DNA of 9,417 bases from Woeseiaceae bacterium. Its GTDB lineage: Bacteria > Pseudomonadota > Gammaproteobacteria > Steroidobacterales > Woeseiaceae. The stretch is from positions 1 through 9,417 of the forward strand of contig JALHUQ010000164.1 in assembly GCA_022866645.1 (NCBI GenBank). Reading direction: 5' to 3'. Made by a program: the position numbers and the translations under genes. This document shows, piece after piece, positions 1-6,812 of the stretch. Position 1 is the stretch's first letter; every line of letters starts with the position of its first letter. The notes under the pieces are model-generated. The model was not told where the DNA came from and did no database searches. It worked only from the letters and a program-made list of their open reading frames with translations.

Positions 1-1571
1 CGACTGCGGCTTTCTGCGTTGCTTCCACTACTGCTTCTTTCCTGACTCCGCGGTTGACTTGAGCTCGACGGCTGCGGCCGAGCCTGGGATTCAGCCGCTC
101 GGTGCGATTGCCGCGCAGGAGCGCGCTCTGTTTGCGTTGGCGCCGGTTGCTGTTGACGCGTTGCAGTATGCGTTGGAGCCTGTTGGCGCGTTTCAGTGCG
201 TGTTCGAACCTGTTGACGCGATTCAGTGCGTGTTGGTGCCTGTTGGCGCGTTTCAGTAGGTGCCACGACCTGCTGCCGCGATTCATTACGGGCAAGCGCC
301 TGCTGACGTGTTTCCGTACGTGCCGGAGCTCGCTGACGGGTTTCCGTACGGGTTGGTGCCTGCTGCCGCGTATCGTGAGCCGTTGCGACAGTTTCCTGGC
401 GACGTGTGTCGCGCGGTTGTACCGTGGCGATCTGACGTTGGACGTCCCGAGATCGTTGAACAGTACTTCTGCTATTCGCGGAGTCGCTCCGTGCTGCCGC
501 TGCCTGACCGCGCGTGTCTCTTTCTCGGAATGACATTGGCTCGATTTGTCGGGAGCTGTTTACATTGCGCTGCTCGCTGCGACTCACACTGCCGGTACTC
601 TCAATGTGGCGACTTTCACTGCGACGCTCGTCTCGTGAATAGCCCTCACGTTGAACATACGCGCGGCGCGTCTCTTGTGCATGCCAGCGATCGCCGTGCG
701 AATAATGATCATTGTTGTGATAGCTGTTTACGTAGGTCGTATTGTAAACACTGATGGACGGCCTCCGGTAATACCAATGATTCCAGTACGAATGACCGTA
801 GTAGGGGTGTCCATAATAACTGGGGTGATAGACATACAGGCTGTCTGACATCCAGCCGATCGTAAACGCGGTCGTTACGCCCCAGAAGAATCCGTTGTTG
901 AAGCGGTGATCCGATGCGTACGGGTAGTAGTAGACGGGGTACGCTGTCGGGTAATAATAGTAAGCCGGGCGCGGCTGGTAGTAGACGACGCTTGCCGGCT
1001 CGTAATAGGGCACATAAATGACATCTTCAGTGGCTGGGGAAATATTGATCACGCCGTCGTCATTGGACACCGTCTGATACGAGTCGCTCTTCAAATTGCC
1101 AGCGGCATAAGCAAGGTCACGAAATGCCTCAACGGCCGCCACAACATCAGCCTGTTGTGCGACGACAGCCTCACCCAGTCGCAAGGTCCAGTCGAGATCC
1201 TCATTCAGAAGTGCAATGACTTCCGGATAATTGATCAGCGCGACAATCGAATCGTCCCAATCCCCATCGGGCTGCAAAGTTGCGTCGGTTTCCAGTGCCT
1301 CGAGAAATCGGGCGGCCTCGACAATTTGCAGAGGGTAGGCAGATGCCGGCAGAACGATGGCCAGCAGGTCATCCGGATACAATGCGATCGGACCAACCAG
1401 TTCCTGAAGTTCGAATTGCGACAGGCGCACAATACCATCGTCACCGATCGGCATTATGTCAGCTTGAGACTCGTACTGGCCGACAACGTTGCCGTTGTCA
1501 TCAACGGGCGCCTGAGCCAAAGCAATGGCGGGCACGATGAGTAATAAAGCTGCGATTGATCGAGTATTCAT
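1..1571 (-). CDS. Secreted DUF3300 family protein with repetitive tail (3' end beyond left edge)
   Basis: The minus-strand frame is open from ATG at 1571 to the left edge (523 codons, last complete one at 3-5), so the C-terminus is missing. Residues 1-20 form a signal peptide (MNTRSIAALLLIVPAIALAQ), so the protein is exported. Residues about 50-245 match my memory of DUF3300: an ELVGPIALYPDDLLAIVLPAS stretch (55-77), then VPYYEP (187-192) and a Tyr/Pro-rich YYQPRPAYYYYP segment, then GFFWGVTTAFTIGW (227-240). A His/Tyr/Trp-rich segment (about 245-290) follows. From about residue 290 the chain is low-complexity and rich in Arg, Gln, Ser and Thr, including the tandem repeat annotated separately. 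A GGAGG Shine-Dalgarno lies four bases before the ATG. The molecular function of DUF3300 is not established; the tail suggests an extended, basic, surface or envelope-binding region. Family call firm, role unknown. Confidence 0.85.
   Translation of the reverse strand, partial: MNTRSIAALLLIVPAIALAQAPVDDNGNVVGQYESQADIMPIGDDGIVRLSQFELQELVGPIALYPDDLLAIVLPASAYPLQIVEAARFLEALETDATLQPDGDWDDSIVALINYPEVIALLNEDLDWTLRLGEAVVAQQADVVAAVEAFRDLAYAAGNLKSDSYQTVSNDDGVINISPATEDVIYVPYYEPASVVYYQPRPAYYYYPTAYPVYYYPYASDHRFNNGFFWGVTTAFTIGWMSDSLYVYHPSYYGHPYYGHSYWNHWYYRRPSISVYNTTYVNSYHNNDHYSHGDRWHAQETRRAYVQREGYSRDERRSESRHIESTGSVSRSEQRNVNSSRQIEPMSFRERDTRGQAAAARSDSANSRSTVQRSRDVQRQIATVQPRDTRRQETVATAHDTRQQAPTRTETRQRAPARTETRQQALARNESRQQVVAPTETRQQAPTRTESRQQVRTRTETRQQAPTHTATRQQQPAPTQTERAPARQSHRAAESQARPQPSSSSQPRSQERSSSGSNAESRS
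151..390 (-). repeat. 30-bp tandem repeat encoding a 10-residue TRQQAPTRTE-type unit
   Basis: Eight consecutive 30-bp units align without indels (151-180, 181-210, and so on to 361-390); the last one is degenerate. On the minus strand they encode variants of TRQQAPTRTE: TRQRAPARTE, TRQQALARNE, SRQQVVAPTE, TRQQAPTRTE, SRQQVRTRTE, TRQQAPTHTA. The repeat lies in the C-terminal tail of the DUF3300 protein. Most changes keep the polar/basic/Pro pattern, so the protein repeat appears to be maintained. The same periodicity opens long but meaningless frames on the opposite strand. Confidence 0.9.
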
Positions 1572-1623
1572 ATGGCCTCCGGGTCCTTTTGGTCGCGGAC
1601 CTTTTCACATTGGGGCTAGTATA
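1572..1623 (-). promoter_or_regulatory. Leader of the DUF3300 gene: possible -10 and inverted repeat
   Basis: Reading leftward there is a -10-like TATACT (1618-1623 on the complement) with no convincing -35. An inverted repeat GGTCC/GGACC (1582-1586 and 1597-1601, 10-base loop) follows, then the GGAGG ribosome-binding site. The hairpin would sit in the 5' leader of the DUF3300 mRNA. The gene could instead be read from upstream, since the preceding same-strand gene ends only 105 bp away. Confidence 0.25.
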
Positions 1624-1676
1624 TGTGGCGTTACCTGAACCGACCCTTAACCAAGCTCGATTTCTTTCCGATAATC

Positions 1677-2135
1677 CTAATCATTGCCGCCATGCCAGGC
1701 CAGGAACTTCCAGCCATCGTCTGTTTTGACCAGAACGTCCGTATAGCGGCCATTGCTCATTTCGATACTGTCATCTTTGGACTGAAAGGCGCTACGGTAA
1801 AGGTAATGCGCGACGGCAACGTCCCCATGAACAACGATAGAAAGGGGGTAAAGCTCATGCGCGACCATTTTACCTGTCATCTGATTGACGCGATTCCACA
1901 TTTTGGTGGAGGACTTGCTTCGTGGCGCGGGTGAGTTATTCCACCAGCCGGTGAAATCGTCAGTCAGGAGTCGGTCCGCCCAATTCGCATCGCCCTTTTC
2001 CTGCAAGTCCCACTCGCCTTCTATAACGGACCAGACATCCGCTTGATCGTTTGCGGATCCTTGTGCAAATGCAGACGTGAATCCCATCAACAAAACGCCG
2101 GTCAGAACCAGCTTGAGCATTCCCTTGGTTTTCAT
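1677..2135 (-). CDS. Secreted SnoaL/DUF4440-like (NTF2-fold) protein
   Basis: 152 residues. The frame opens further upstream, but ATG at 2135 is the better start: it follows AGGG at a 7-base spacing and begins a clean signal peptide (MKTKGMLKLVLTGVLLMGFTSAFA, cleavage about after residue 24). The mature part has the layout of small NTF2-like/SnoaL or DUF4440 proteins. An N-terminal helix precedes a WADRLLTDDFTGWW loop, then come MVAHELYPLSIVVHGDVAVAHYL-type beta strands and a final RYTDVLVKTDDGWKFLAWHGG strand pair, typical of the family's end. Such proteins form cone-shaped ligand-binding barrels. Some are enzymes and most are uncharacterised, so no substrate can be named. It lies between two same-strand genes, 72 bp after one and 105 bp before the other, and may be co-transcribed with the DUF3300 gene. 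Fold assignment is likely; function unknown. Confidence 0.75.
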   Translation of the reverse strand: MKTKGMLKLVLTGVLLMGFTSAFAQGSANDQADVWSVIEGEWDLQEKGDANWADRLLTDDFTGWWNNSPAPRSKSSTKMWNRVNQMTGKMVAHELYPLSIVVHGDVAVAHYLYRSAFQSKDDSIEMSNGRYTDVLVKTDDGWKFLAWHGGND

Positions 2136-2175
2136 ACCTCGACCCTCAGTGATGAATGGCAATCAATATGACGGG

Positions 2176-2204
2176 AGTCTAATCTCATTGCAGCGAGACG
2201 ACAA
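2176..2204 (-). promoter_or_regulatory. Candidate sigma-70 promoter for the SnoaL-like gene
   Basis: On the minus strand, TTGTCG (complement of 2199-2204) is followed after exactly 17 bp by TAGACT (complement of 2176-2181), about 40 bp before the start codon. Each box matches the consensus at four of six positions. The -35 box lies just beyond the stop codon of the preceding gene. It is plausible by position and spacing, not by strength. Confidence 0.35.
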
Positions 2205-2207
2205 TTG

Positions 2208-2831
2208 TCACCGTCTATTCTTCGCGCCTACCAAAGCCGTCAAATTCAGGAGCGACTCGGCGGACAGCGATTCCGAATCGTCGTAATGATAAATACCGAG
2301 GAGATCGGCGGGTGACAGATAGTCAGGATGGTGCGCTTCGATAATGGTCGCGTACTCAAAGACCTGAGTTTTTTTGGCGAGCAGCAATTGATAGACATGC
2401 AACGCCAAAGTATGTCCGCCGTTCAGTAGCATCAACTGACTGACCTCAGACGTTGACCTGTCGAATTCAAAAGAGCCTATGTGCAATGTTTGTTTGTGAA
2501 TACTCCAGCCGTGGGACCTGAAAACCTGACCGAGAGAATTGCCGGCGAGCACTTTTGTATGTTCTTGTCCGAATTGGGTATCCGGATCTTCGGTGAAACG
2601 AACGATGGAGTAGGTTCGACAAACGCGTTGGCCGTTTGCGATGCTGTACAAGCTGGAGCGTCGCAAGCCAGCCTCACTGGCCAGAACATTGATGCCGTAG
2701 CTGCCGAACCGCTGTTCGATTCGTTCGCTGTTAAGGAGTAAAGTCTCCGTTGTGCTGGCACTAAGCGCCGCAGCCAATACCGCTGAGCTTATCTCGCGGC
2801 TTTGAGGGAAATTTTCAAAATAGTCCAACAA
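2208..2831 (-). CDS. Conserved-looking hypothetical protein, faintly chorismate lyase/UTRA-like
   Basis: I do not recognise a family with certainty. The frame is open much further (to 3104), but that part would overlap the divergent DUF885 gene and its signal peptide, and it has no ATG near the non-overlapping part. I choose TTG at 2831, preceded by AAAGGA at a 7-base spacing, giving about 207 residues; a second TTG follows directly. No signal peptide or membrane span is visible, so it is probably cytoplasmic. The middle reads SERIEQRFGSYGINVL, then an RRSSLYSIANGQRVCRTYSI strand pair, then AGNSLGQVFRSHGW followed by HKQTLHIGSF. This order resembles UbiC-type chorismate lyases and UTRA ligand-binding domains (Ser...Phe, LxxI...dGxP...RT..., LGxxLF..., IG), but the resemblance is weak and was judged by eye. 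The C-terminal part, with FEYATIIEAHHPDYLSPADL, is distinctive and unassigned. It is the first gene of the minus-strand block. Confidence 0.55.
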   Translation of the reverse strand: MLDYFENFPQSREISSAVLAAALSASTTETLLLNSERIEQRFGSYGINVLASEAGLRRSSLYSIANGQRVCRTYSIVRFTEDPDTQFGQEHTKVLAGNSLGQVFRSHGWSIHKQTLHIGSFEFDRSTSEVSQLMLLNGGHTLALHVYQLLLAKKTQVFEYATIIEAHHPDYLSPADLLGIYHYDDSESLSAESLLNLTALVGAKNRR

Positions 2832-2897
2832 TCCTGAATCCTTTCGAGTCGAACAGGCATCCAGGTAGGGTGCACTGTATACAGGGGAGAATATTAC
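2832..2897. promoter_or_regulatory. Divergent intergenic region between hypothetical gene and DUF885 gene
   Basis: Only 66 bp separate the chosen TTG start on the left from the ATG on the right, so promoters for both genes must lie here or overlap coding sequence. It contains a perfect 10-bp palindrome CTGTATACAG (2875-2884) that could be an operator or the core of a -10 element. The ribosome-binding site GGGGAG (about 2884-2889) of the DUF885 gene follows. No complete consensus promoter is evident. Confidence 0.35.
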
Positions 2898-4652
2898 ATG
2901 CGAAAACAGGTGACTTTCAGTCTTATTGCAACATTCTTGATAGCACAAGCTGGCCCAACACAGGCGGCAACCTGGGTCGAGAAAAGTGATGAACACGCAC
3001 AAGTAGTGCTCGATGTCTTGGCGAAACTCAGCCCGGAGGGTGCCGGTCGACTGGGTGTCGATGGCCTCGATGAGGAGATTTCGGATCTGGGGCCGGGAAT
3101 TCAAGAACGATCAAAGAAGATGACTGAGGATCTGATTGCGGATTTGAAGGGTCGACTTGCAGATGAGTCGGACAGCAAAGTTCGGCAGGACCTGGGCATT
3201 CTGATCAAGATGCTCGATGACAATAACAAGAGCTCCGATTTGAACTACGAGCAAATGTTGCCGTACTACAACGTCAGTCAAACGGTGTTCTTCGGTATCC
3301 GCGGCATCATCGATCCGCAAAACTCTCGTGATCGCTATCCGGCGGCGATAGCGAGGCTCGAAAAGTATGCCGGCATCGCGGACGGGTACACGCCCTTTAC
3401 ACAGCTGGCTAAGGACCGTACAGCGGAGCGATTTGACGTCGAAGGTCTGGTGGGTCCTTATCGTGGCGAGGTCGAGCAGGATCTGGAGCGCGCTGAGACC
3501 ATGATTACCGGCATTGAAGAACTACTGGCCGGGACCGATCTACAGGGCTGGCAAGAGAGCTATGCAAGCCTGGCCGGACAAATGCGCGATTATTACGACT
3601 GGGTGCGGGCTGAAATTCTGCCGCGGGCTCGTGACGACTTCCGGCTTCCCGCTGACCTGTACGAAGATGCACTCAGACAGTGGGGCGTTGACGCATCGCC
3701 TGAGGATCTCATCGAACAGGCGACCAAAGGCTATATGGATATTCGTGGCGAGATGGAAGCGCTCGCACCGTTGCTCGCGGCCGAAAAAGGCTATGACACC
3801 AAAGACTATCGTGAGGTCATCAAGCTGCTGAAGAGGGATGGAGCGATCGACGGCGACAAGCTGCTGGATCATTACAATTCCGTCCTGCACGATATTGAAG
3901 AAATTATTGTGCGCGAAAAACTGATCTCTCTGCCGCAACGTGAGGCGGGGATTCGTATCGCCTCAGCGGCTGAAACTGCCGCACAGCCGGCACCACACTT
4001 GCAACCACCGCGCCTCATAGGAAACACGGGCGAATATCCGTTTTTTGTTATTCCTCTTTTGACTCAGAATGAAGACGGCAGCTGGCAGCAGACCGATGAC
4101 ACTTATGCAGCCGGTGCGTGGACGCTGACGGCGCACGAGGCGCGACCGGGCCACGAAATGCAATTCTCCAGTATTGTTGAGTCCGGCGTTTCGATAACAC
4201 GTGCGGTGTTCGCTTTCAACAGCGTCAACGTAGAGGGGTGGGGGCTGTATGCGGAGGCGATCGTGCGACCTTATCTGCCGCTGGAAGGCCAGATGATCAG
4301 CCTGCAATACCGATTGATGCGTGCCGCTCGGATGTTCCTCGACCCCATGTTGAACCTTGGTCTGATCACACCAGAAGAAGCCAAGAGCCTCATCATGAAC
4401 GACGTTGCCATAGGCGAAGCCTGGGCTCAAAACGAGGTCGAACGGTATACCTACCGGATGCCGGGTCAGGCGACAGCGTATTACTACGGCTACAACAAGA
4501 TGCAGTCCTTGCGTGCACAGACCGAGCTGAAACTTCGGGATAAATTCAACCAACAGGCGTTTCACGACTTCATCCTGGACCAGGGGATGCTGCCACCACA
4601 GATACTCAAGGAAGCGGTCATGACTGAATTTGTGCCGAGCCAACTCCGCTGA
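2898..4652 (+). CDS. DUF885 family exported zinc metallopeptidase-like protein
   Basis: 584 residues, the usual full length for this family. It begins with a Sec signal peptide (MRKQVTFSLIATFLIAQAGPTQA, cleavage about after residue 23), so it should act in the periplasm. The DUF885 hallmarks are in order: TAHEARPGHE with H413, E414 and H419 (the HExxPGH zinc-site motif), NVEGWGLYAE with E446 (444-453), GEAWAQNEVERYTY (from residue 506), and MPGQATAYYYG (521-531). The HE/H pair and the downstream Glu are the expected metal and catalytic residues of this gluzincin-like group. Most members have no known substrate; some relatives are peptidases. GGGGAG lies 8-9 bases before the ATG. The gene is divergent from the hypothetical gene on its left and is followed after 94 bp by the zinc-ribbon and SDR genes. 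All key residues are present, so it is probably active. Confidence 0.92.
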   Translation: MRKQVTFSLIATFLIAQAGPTQAATWVEKSDEHAQVVLDVLAKLSPEGAGRLGVDGLDEEISDLGPGIQERSKKMTEDLIADLKGRLADESDSKVRQDLGILIKMLDDNNKSSDLNYEQMLPYYNVSQTVFFGIRGIIDPQNSRDRYPAAIARLEKYAGIADGYTPFTQLAKDRTAERFDVEGLVGPYRGEVEQDLERAETMITGIEELLAGTDLQGWQESYASLAGQMRDYYDWVRAEILPRARDDFRLPADLYEDALRQWGVDASPEDLIEQATKGYMDIRGEMEALAPLLAAEKGYDTKDYREVIKLLKRDGAIDGDKLLDHYNSVLHDIEEIIVREKLISLPQREAGIRIASAAETAAQPAPHLQPPRLIGNTGEYPFFVIPLLTQNEDGSWQQTDDTYAAGAWTLTAHEARPGHEMQFSSIVESGVSITRAVFAFNSVNVEGWGLYAEAIVRPYLPLEGQMISLQYRLMRAARMFLDPMLNLGLITPEEAKSLIMNDVAIGEAWAQNEVERYTYRMPGQATAYYYGYNKMQSLRAQTELKLRDKFNQQAFHDFILDQGMLPPQILKEAVMTEFVPSQLR

Positions 4653-4679
4653 TAAATCAACTCCTCCGACTAGCCAGTT

Positions 4680-4700
4680 ACTCCGATTTATTGGCGGAGT
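4680..4700 (+). terminator. Weak hairpin after the DUF885 gene
   Basis: ACTCCG (4680-4685) and CGGAGT (4695-4700) form a 6-bp stem with a 9-base loop, 27 bp after the DUF885 stop codon. There is no U-tract after it, so it may be a poor terminator, a transcript 3' end stabiliser, or chance. Confidence 0.25.
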
Positions 4701-4717
4701 CGACAAGAGGCTATACT
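4691..4717 (+). promoter_or_regulatory. Candidate promoter for the zinc-ribbon/SDR pair
   Basis: TATACT (4712-4717) is a good -10 box. TTGGCG (4691-4696) is a possible -35 box at a short 15-bp spacing, and TTATTG (4688-4693) at 18 bp is an alternative. Initiation near 4724 would leave a leader of about 20 bases. The -10 box overlaps the left arm of the inverted repeat at 4715-4748. Confidence 0.35.
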
Positions 4718-4748
4718 CTGGCTTCCCGAGTTTGAGGGGAGCCAGAGT
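4715..4748 (+). promoter_or_regulatory. Strong inverted repeat covering RBS and GTG start of the zinc-ribbon gene
   Basis: ACTCTGGCTTCCC (4715-4727) pairs with GGGGAGCCAGAGT (4736-4748). That is nine perfect base pairs, one G-U wobble and three more G-C pairs around an 8-base loop. The right arm contains most of the ribosome-binding site (GAGGGGA, 4734-4740) and the first two bases of the GTG start at 4747. In a read-through transcript from the DUF885 gene this would close the start site. In a transcript starting near 4724 only the right arm would be present, so the repeat could instead work as a DNA operator over the -10 box. Confidence 0.5.
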
Positions 4749-5058
4749 GTCCCACCACATAGCGTGTTACCGATGCGGCGAATCACTCGCTGCGCTGTCC
4801 TTGCCTTTGTCGCGGCGCGACCAATGCCCACAATGCAGCGCCGACCTGCACGTTTGTAAAATGTGTCGTAACTTCGCTACAGCCGTAATACGGCAATGCC
4901 GTGAGGACGGGGCAGAAGAAGTCAAGGAAAAGGAAAGGCCCAATTTCTGCGACTGGTTCATTCCCAGTGAAAACGCCTTCGATCCCAATCGAAAATCAAG
5001 CGCCGATGCGGCGCAACGGGCGCTCGACGCGTTGTTTGGGGGCGCTGATGAAAATTGA
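4747..5058 (+). CDS. Small zinc-ribbon protein with eight cysteines
   Basis: 103 residues from GTG at 4747, with GAGGGGA 6 bases upstream. The frame is open further left, but no better start has such a site. Cysteines fall in a regular series: C7-x2-C10, C27-x2-C30, C37-x2-C40, then C51 and C68 (the latter in PNFCDWF). This suggests two zinc sites of four cysteines each. No DNA-binding helix, signal peptide or membrane span is visible, so it should be cytoplasmic. The C-terminal third (SSADAAQRALDALFGG) looks helical. I recall similar short cysteine-pair proteins as conserved hypotheticals in Proteobacteria but cannot name a function. It overlaps the SDR gene by 11 bp (5048-5058), which implies co-transcription and translational coupling. 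Confidence 0.75.
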   Translation: MSHHIACYRCGESLAALSLPLSRRDQCPQCSADLHVCKMCRNFATAVIRQCREDGAEEVKEKERPNFCDWFIPSENAFDPNRKSSADAAQRALDALFGGADEN

Positions 5059-6109
5059 TCGGCGCCGATTCCTTGCTTACGCGGGCGCATCGCTCACAGC
5101 AAGTCAACTCGTTGCGTGTGGCGAAAACAAAATCGCGACCAAAGGAATTCCGCGTAGCACGTTTACGGGAGCTTCAACTGCTGAGGAGGTTACTGAAGGC
5201 ATCGATCTCAGCGGTCGAGTCGCCGTCGTTACCGGTTGCACATCCGGGATAGGATTCGAAACGATGCGGGTTCTTGCCAGTCGCGGCGCCAACGTCATAG
5301 GAAGCAGTCGCTCATCGAAGCGCGCCGAAGAGGCGTGTCGGAGTGTGGTAGGAGTCACCTCTCCAGTCAGCCTCGATCTCGGCAATTTCGAGTCCGTCGT
5401 GCAGTGCGCCGAGAGCATACGGGCGATGAAAGTGCCCATAGACATGCTGATCTGCAATGCTGGCTACCTTGGCGGCGGCAACGAGAAGCAGTTGATAAAC
5501 GGACTGGAAAAGCACTTTGTCATCAATCATCTTGGGCACTTCATATTCGTGAACCGGTTGCTGGATCGATTGTTTATCGCCGAACAGGGGAGAATCGTGA
5601 TCGTCGCCAGTCGGACCGCGTATACCGACGCACCGGCGGACGGAATCCTGTTTGATGATCTCAACTTTTCGTATGACTACAGTGACCTGTTGGCCTACGG
5701 ACATTCCAAGCTCGCCAACGTATTATTCTCGTTGCGCTTGTCAACGCTATTGCAAGGCACGCGCATAAGCTGCAACTCGCTGCACCCAGGAATTATTGAT
5801 ACGGAAATCGATCGGAATTTCAATCCGGTCATGCAATTCGGTTTGAAAATGGTCGCCGCTTTGGGTGGAAAGACCCTACAAGAAGGCACCGCGACATCCT
5901 GTTATCTTGCGACCAACGCAGCGTTGGCGACGACTACCGGGGCGTATTTCGAGGACTGCAATGCGGTCACGGTTCTTGGTAAAAACCATATGCACGACGT
6001 CTCAATGTCCGAGAAGCTGGTGCAGGTCTCAGAGGAAATCACAGCCGACTTTCTGGTCGATCAGAAATACCCGACCAAGGAAAGCCTGCTTGATGATCGA
6101 TCGTCATGA
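5048..6109 (+). CDS. Short-chain dehydrogenase/reductase with Tat lipoprotein signal
   Basis: 353 residues from ATG at 5048. The frame extends upstream, but this start gives a proper signal and a GGGGG site 5 bases before it. Residues 1-24 (MKIDRRRFLAYAGASLTASQLVAC) carry a twin-arginine motif RRRFL and a lipobox LVAC at C24, so export folded and lipid anchoring are predicted. The SDR core follows: TGCTSGIG cofactor loop (62-69), NAG (137-139), catalytic N160, S188 and YGHSK with Y217 and K221, then HPG and a TE motif near the substrate loop. All catalytic residues are present. The order and the YGHSKLANVLF sequence resemble the retinol-dehydrogenase/WWOX-like subgroup; the substrate is unknown. 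Known SDRs are mostly cytoplasmic, so a Tat-exported one may carry its nucleotide with it or work on a periplasmic substrate. Coupled to the zinc-ribbon gene by an 11-bp overlap. Confidence 0.9.
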   Translation: MKIDRRRFLAYAGASLTASQLVACGENKIATKGIPRSTFTGASTAEEVTEGIDLSGRVAVVTGCTSGIGFETMRVLASRGANVIGSSRSSKRAEEACRSVVGVTSPVSLDLGNFESVVQCAESIRAMKVPIDMLICNAGYLGGGNEKQLINGLEKHFVINHLGHFIFVNRLLDRLFIAEQGRIVIVASRTAYTDAPADGILFDDLNFSYDYSDLLAYGHSKLANVLFSLRLSTLLQGTRISCNSLHPGIIDTEIDRNFNPVMQFGLKMVAALGGKTLQEGTATSCYLATNAALATTTGAYFEDCNAVTVLGKNHMHDVSMSEKLVQVSEEITADFLVDQKYPTKESLLDDRSS

Positions 6110-6221
6110 CCGATAAAGCACAGCATTGAACTGGTCAGTGCGAAGGAAATCGCCTGTTGCAAGACTCACCCGCAGTGGAAACTCAGCGTGCAGACACACA
6201 ATTATCTGGGCATAGATTGAA

Positions 6222-6629
6222 GTGAATCATCGCGTCGGACGTGTCGTGTTCGTACTGGCAATGAGTTTGCTGGTTGCCACAATGTCCTATCAATGGATCA
6301 GCAATCCGGCAGGGCGTGAAGAACGCGCGCTACAGGTCGCCGTCGTTGAATCATCTCGTTCACAACTGACGTCGATTATTGGTGCAGTGTCACTTGAGAT
6401 CGTCGATCCGCTGTCGCCGAACAGAAAAGTCGGCAAGGTCTACATTTACCCTGAAGATCAGGGGTGGGCTGTGTCCGGCTACTATCGTCGCGGCACCGAT
6501 GACCGCTGGCATCCCTACCTGATGATGTTGGGAGCAGACCAGCGCATTACTCACTTGAAACTCAAGGATCAGGATCGGCGGCTGGTCGAGCGGGCCGCAG
6601 CGGACCCGCGGCTCGAAATCAGCCCTTAG
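6222..6629 (+). CDS. Small membrane-anchored hypothetical protein
   Basis: 135 residues from GTG at 6222, which is the first possible start after an in-frame TAG at 6213. The ribosome-binding site is weak (GGG about 11 bases upstream), so an ATG at residue 14 is an alternative. Residues about 7-24 (RVVFVLAMSLLVATMSYQW) form a single hydrophobic segment acting as a signal anchor. The rest is soluble and probably periplasmic: a beta-rich part around VGKVYIYPEDQGWAVSGYYRR and WHPYLMMLGADQRITHLKL, then a charged helix. I do not recognise the family. It starts 112 bp after the SDR gene; that gap shows no clear terminator or promoter. Its TAG stop (6627-6629) overlaps the stop of the convergent small gene on the other strand. 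Confidence 0.6.
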   Translation: MNHRVGRVVFVLAMSLLVATMSYQWISNPAGREERALQVAVVESSRSQLTSIIGAVSLEIVDPLSPNRKVGKVYIYPEDQGWAVSGYYRRGTDDRWHPYLMMLGADQRITHLKLKDQDRRLVERAAADPRLEISP

Positions 6630-6733
6630 AGTGATGCGACCCAGGCAATCGTGGTCAGGAGAAAGCTTGCGTAGCCGAGGGCCAGAATGATGATGGTGGG
6701 GTCGATATCCAGTCTTTGATCGTCGAAGTTCAT
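6626..6733 (-). CDS. 35-residue single-span membrane protein
   Basis: MNFDDQRLDIDPTIIIL is followed by a hydrophobic helix ending TTIAWVASL. It consists of a short acidic N-terminus and one membrane span of about 22 residues (13-35), with almost no C-terminal tail. ATG at 6733 is preceded by GGAAG at a 7-base spacing, which is the main support for calling this short frame a gene; a longer frame upstream (to 6901) is only the shadow of the six-span gene. It starts 79 bp after that gene and is probably the last cistron of the fic operon. The TAA stop (6626-6628) overlaps the convergent plus-strand stop. It could be a small subunit or regulator of the six-span protein (inference). Confidence 0.5.
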   Translation of the reverse strand: MNFDDQRLDIDPTIIILALGYASFLLTTIAWVASL

Positions 6734-6812
6734 TTTTGTCTTCCAGTCTGTGTCGGGTGAGGCTGAATCTTCGACGACTGGGCGCAGGACTACGTGACCG
6801 AGCAGTGATCCT

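Noticed and set aside
59..1544. Several long plus-strand open frames opposite the DUF3300 gene
   Set aside because: They are antisense shadows. The 30-bp periodicity (a multiple of three) keeps stops out of other frames, and their proteins lack plausible features, whereas the minus strand shows a signal peptide and a recognisable family.
1582..1605. GGTCC/GGACC hairpin followed by TTTT, resembling a plus-strand terminator
   Set aside because: No plus-strand gene ends upstream of it. It lies in the minus-strand leader of the DUF3300 gene, where the T-tract would be on the wrong side.
1623..1934. Plus-strand 103-codon frame
   Set aside because: It is antisense to the SnoaL-like gene, with no family resemblance or good ribosome-binding site.
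2875..2884. CTGTATACAG as a LexA (SOS) box
   Set aside because: A LexA box needs CTG and CAG ten bases apart; here only four bases separate them.
2832..3104. Extension of the hypothetical minus-strand frame to 3104
   Set aside because: It would run antisense through the DUF885 signal peptide and start, with unlikely sequence; the TTG at 2831 has a good ribosome-binding site.
3963..4760. Minus-strand 265-codon frame
   Set aside because: It is a shadow of the DUF885 gene, whose motifs fully account for this DNA.
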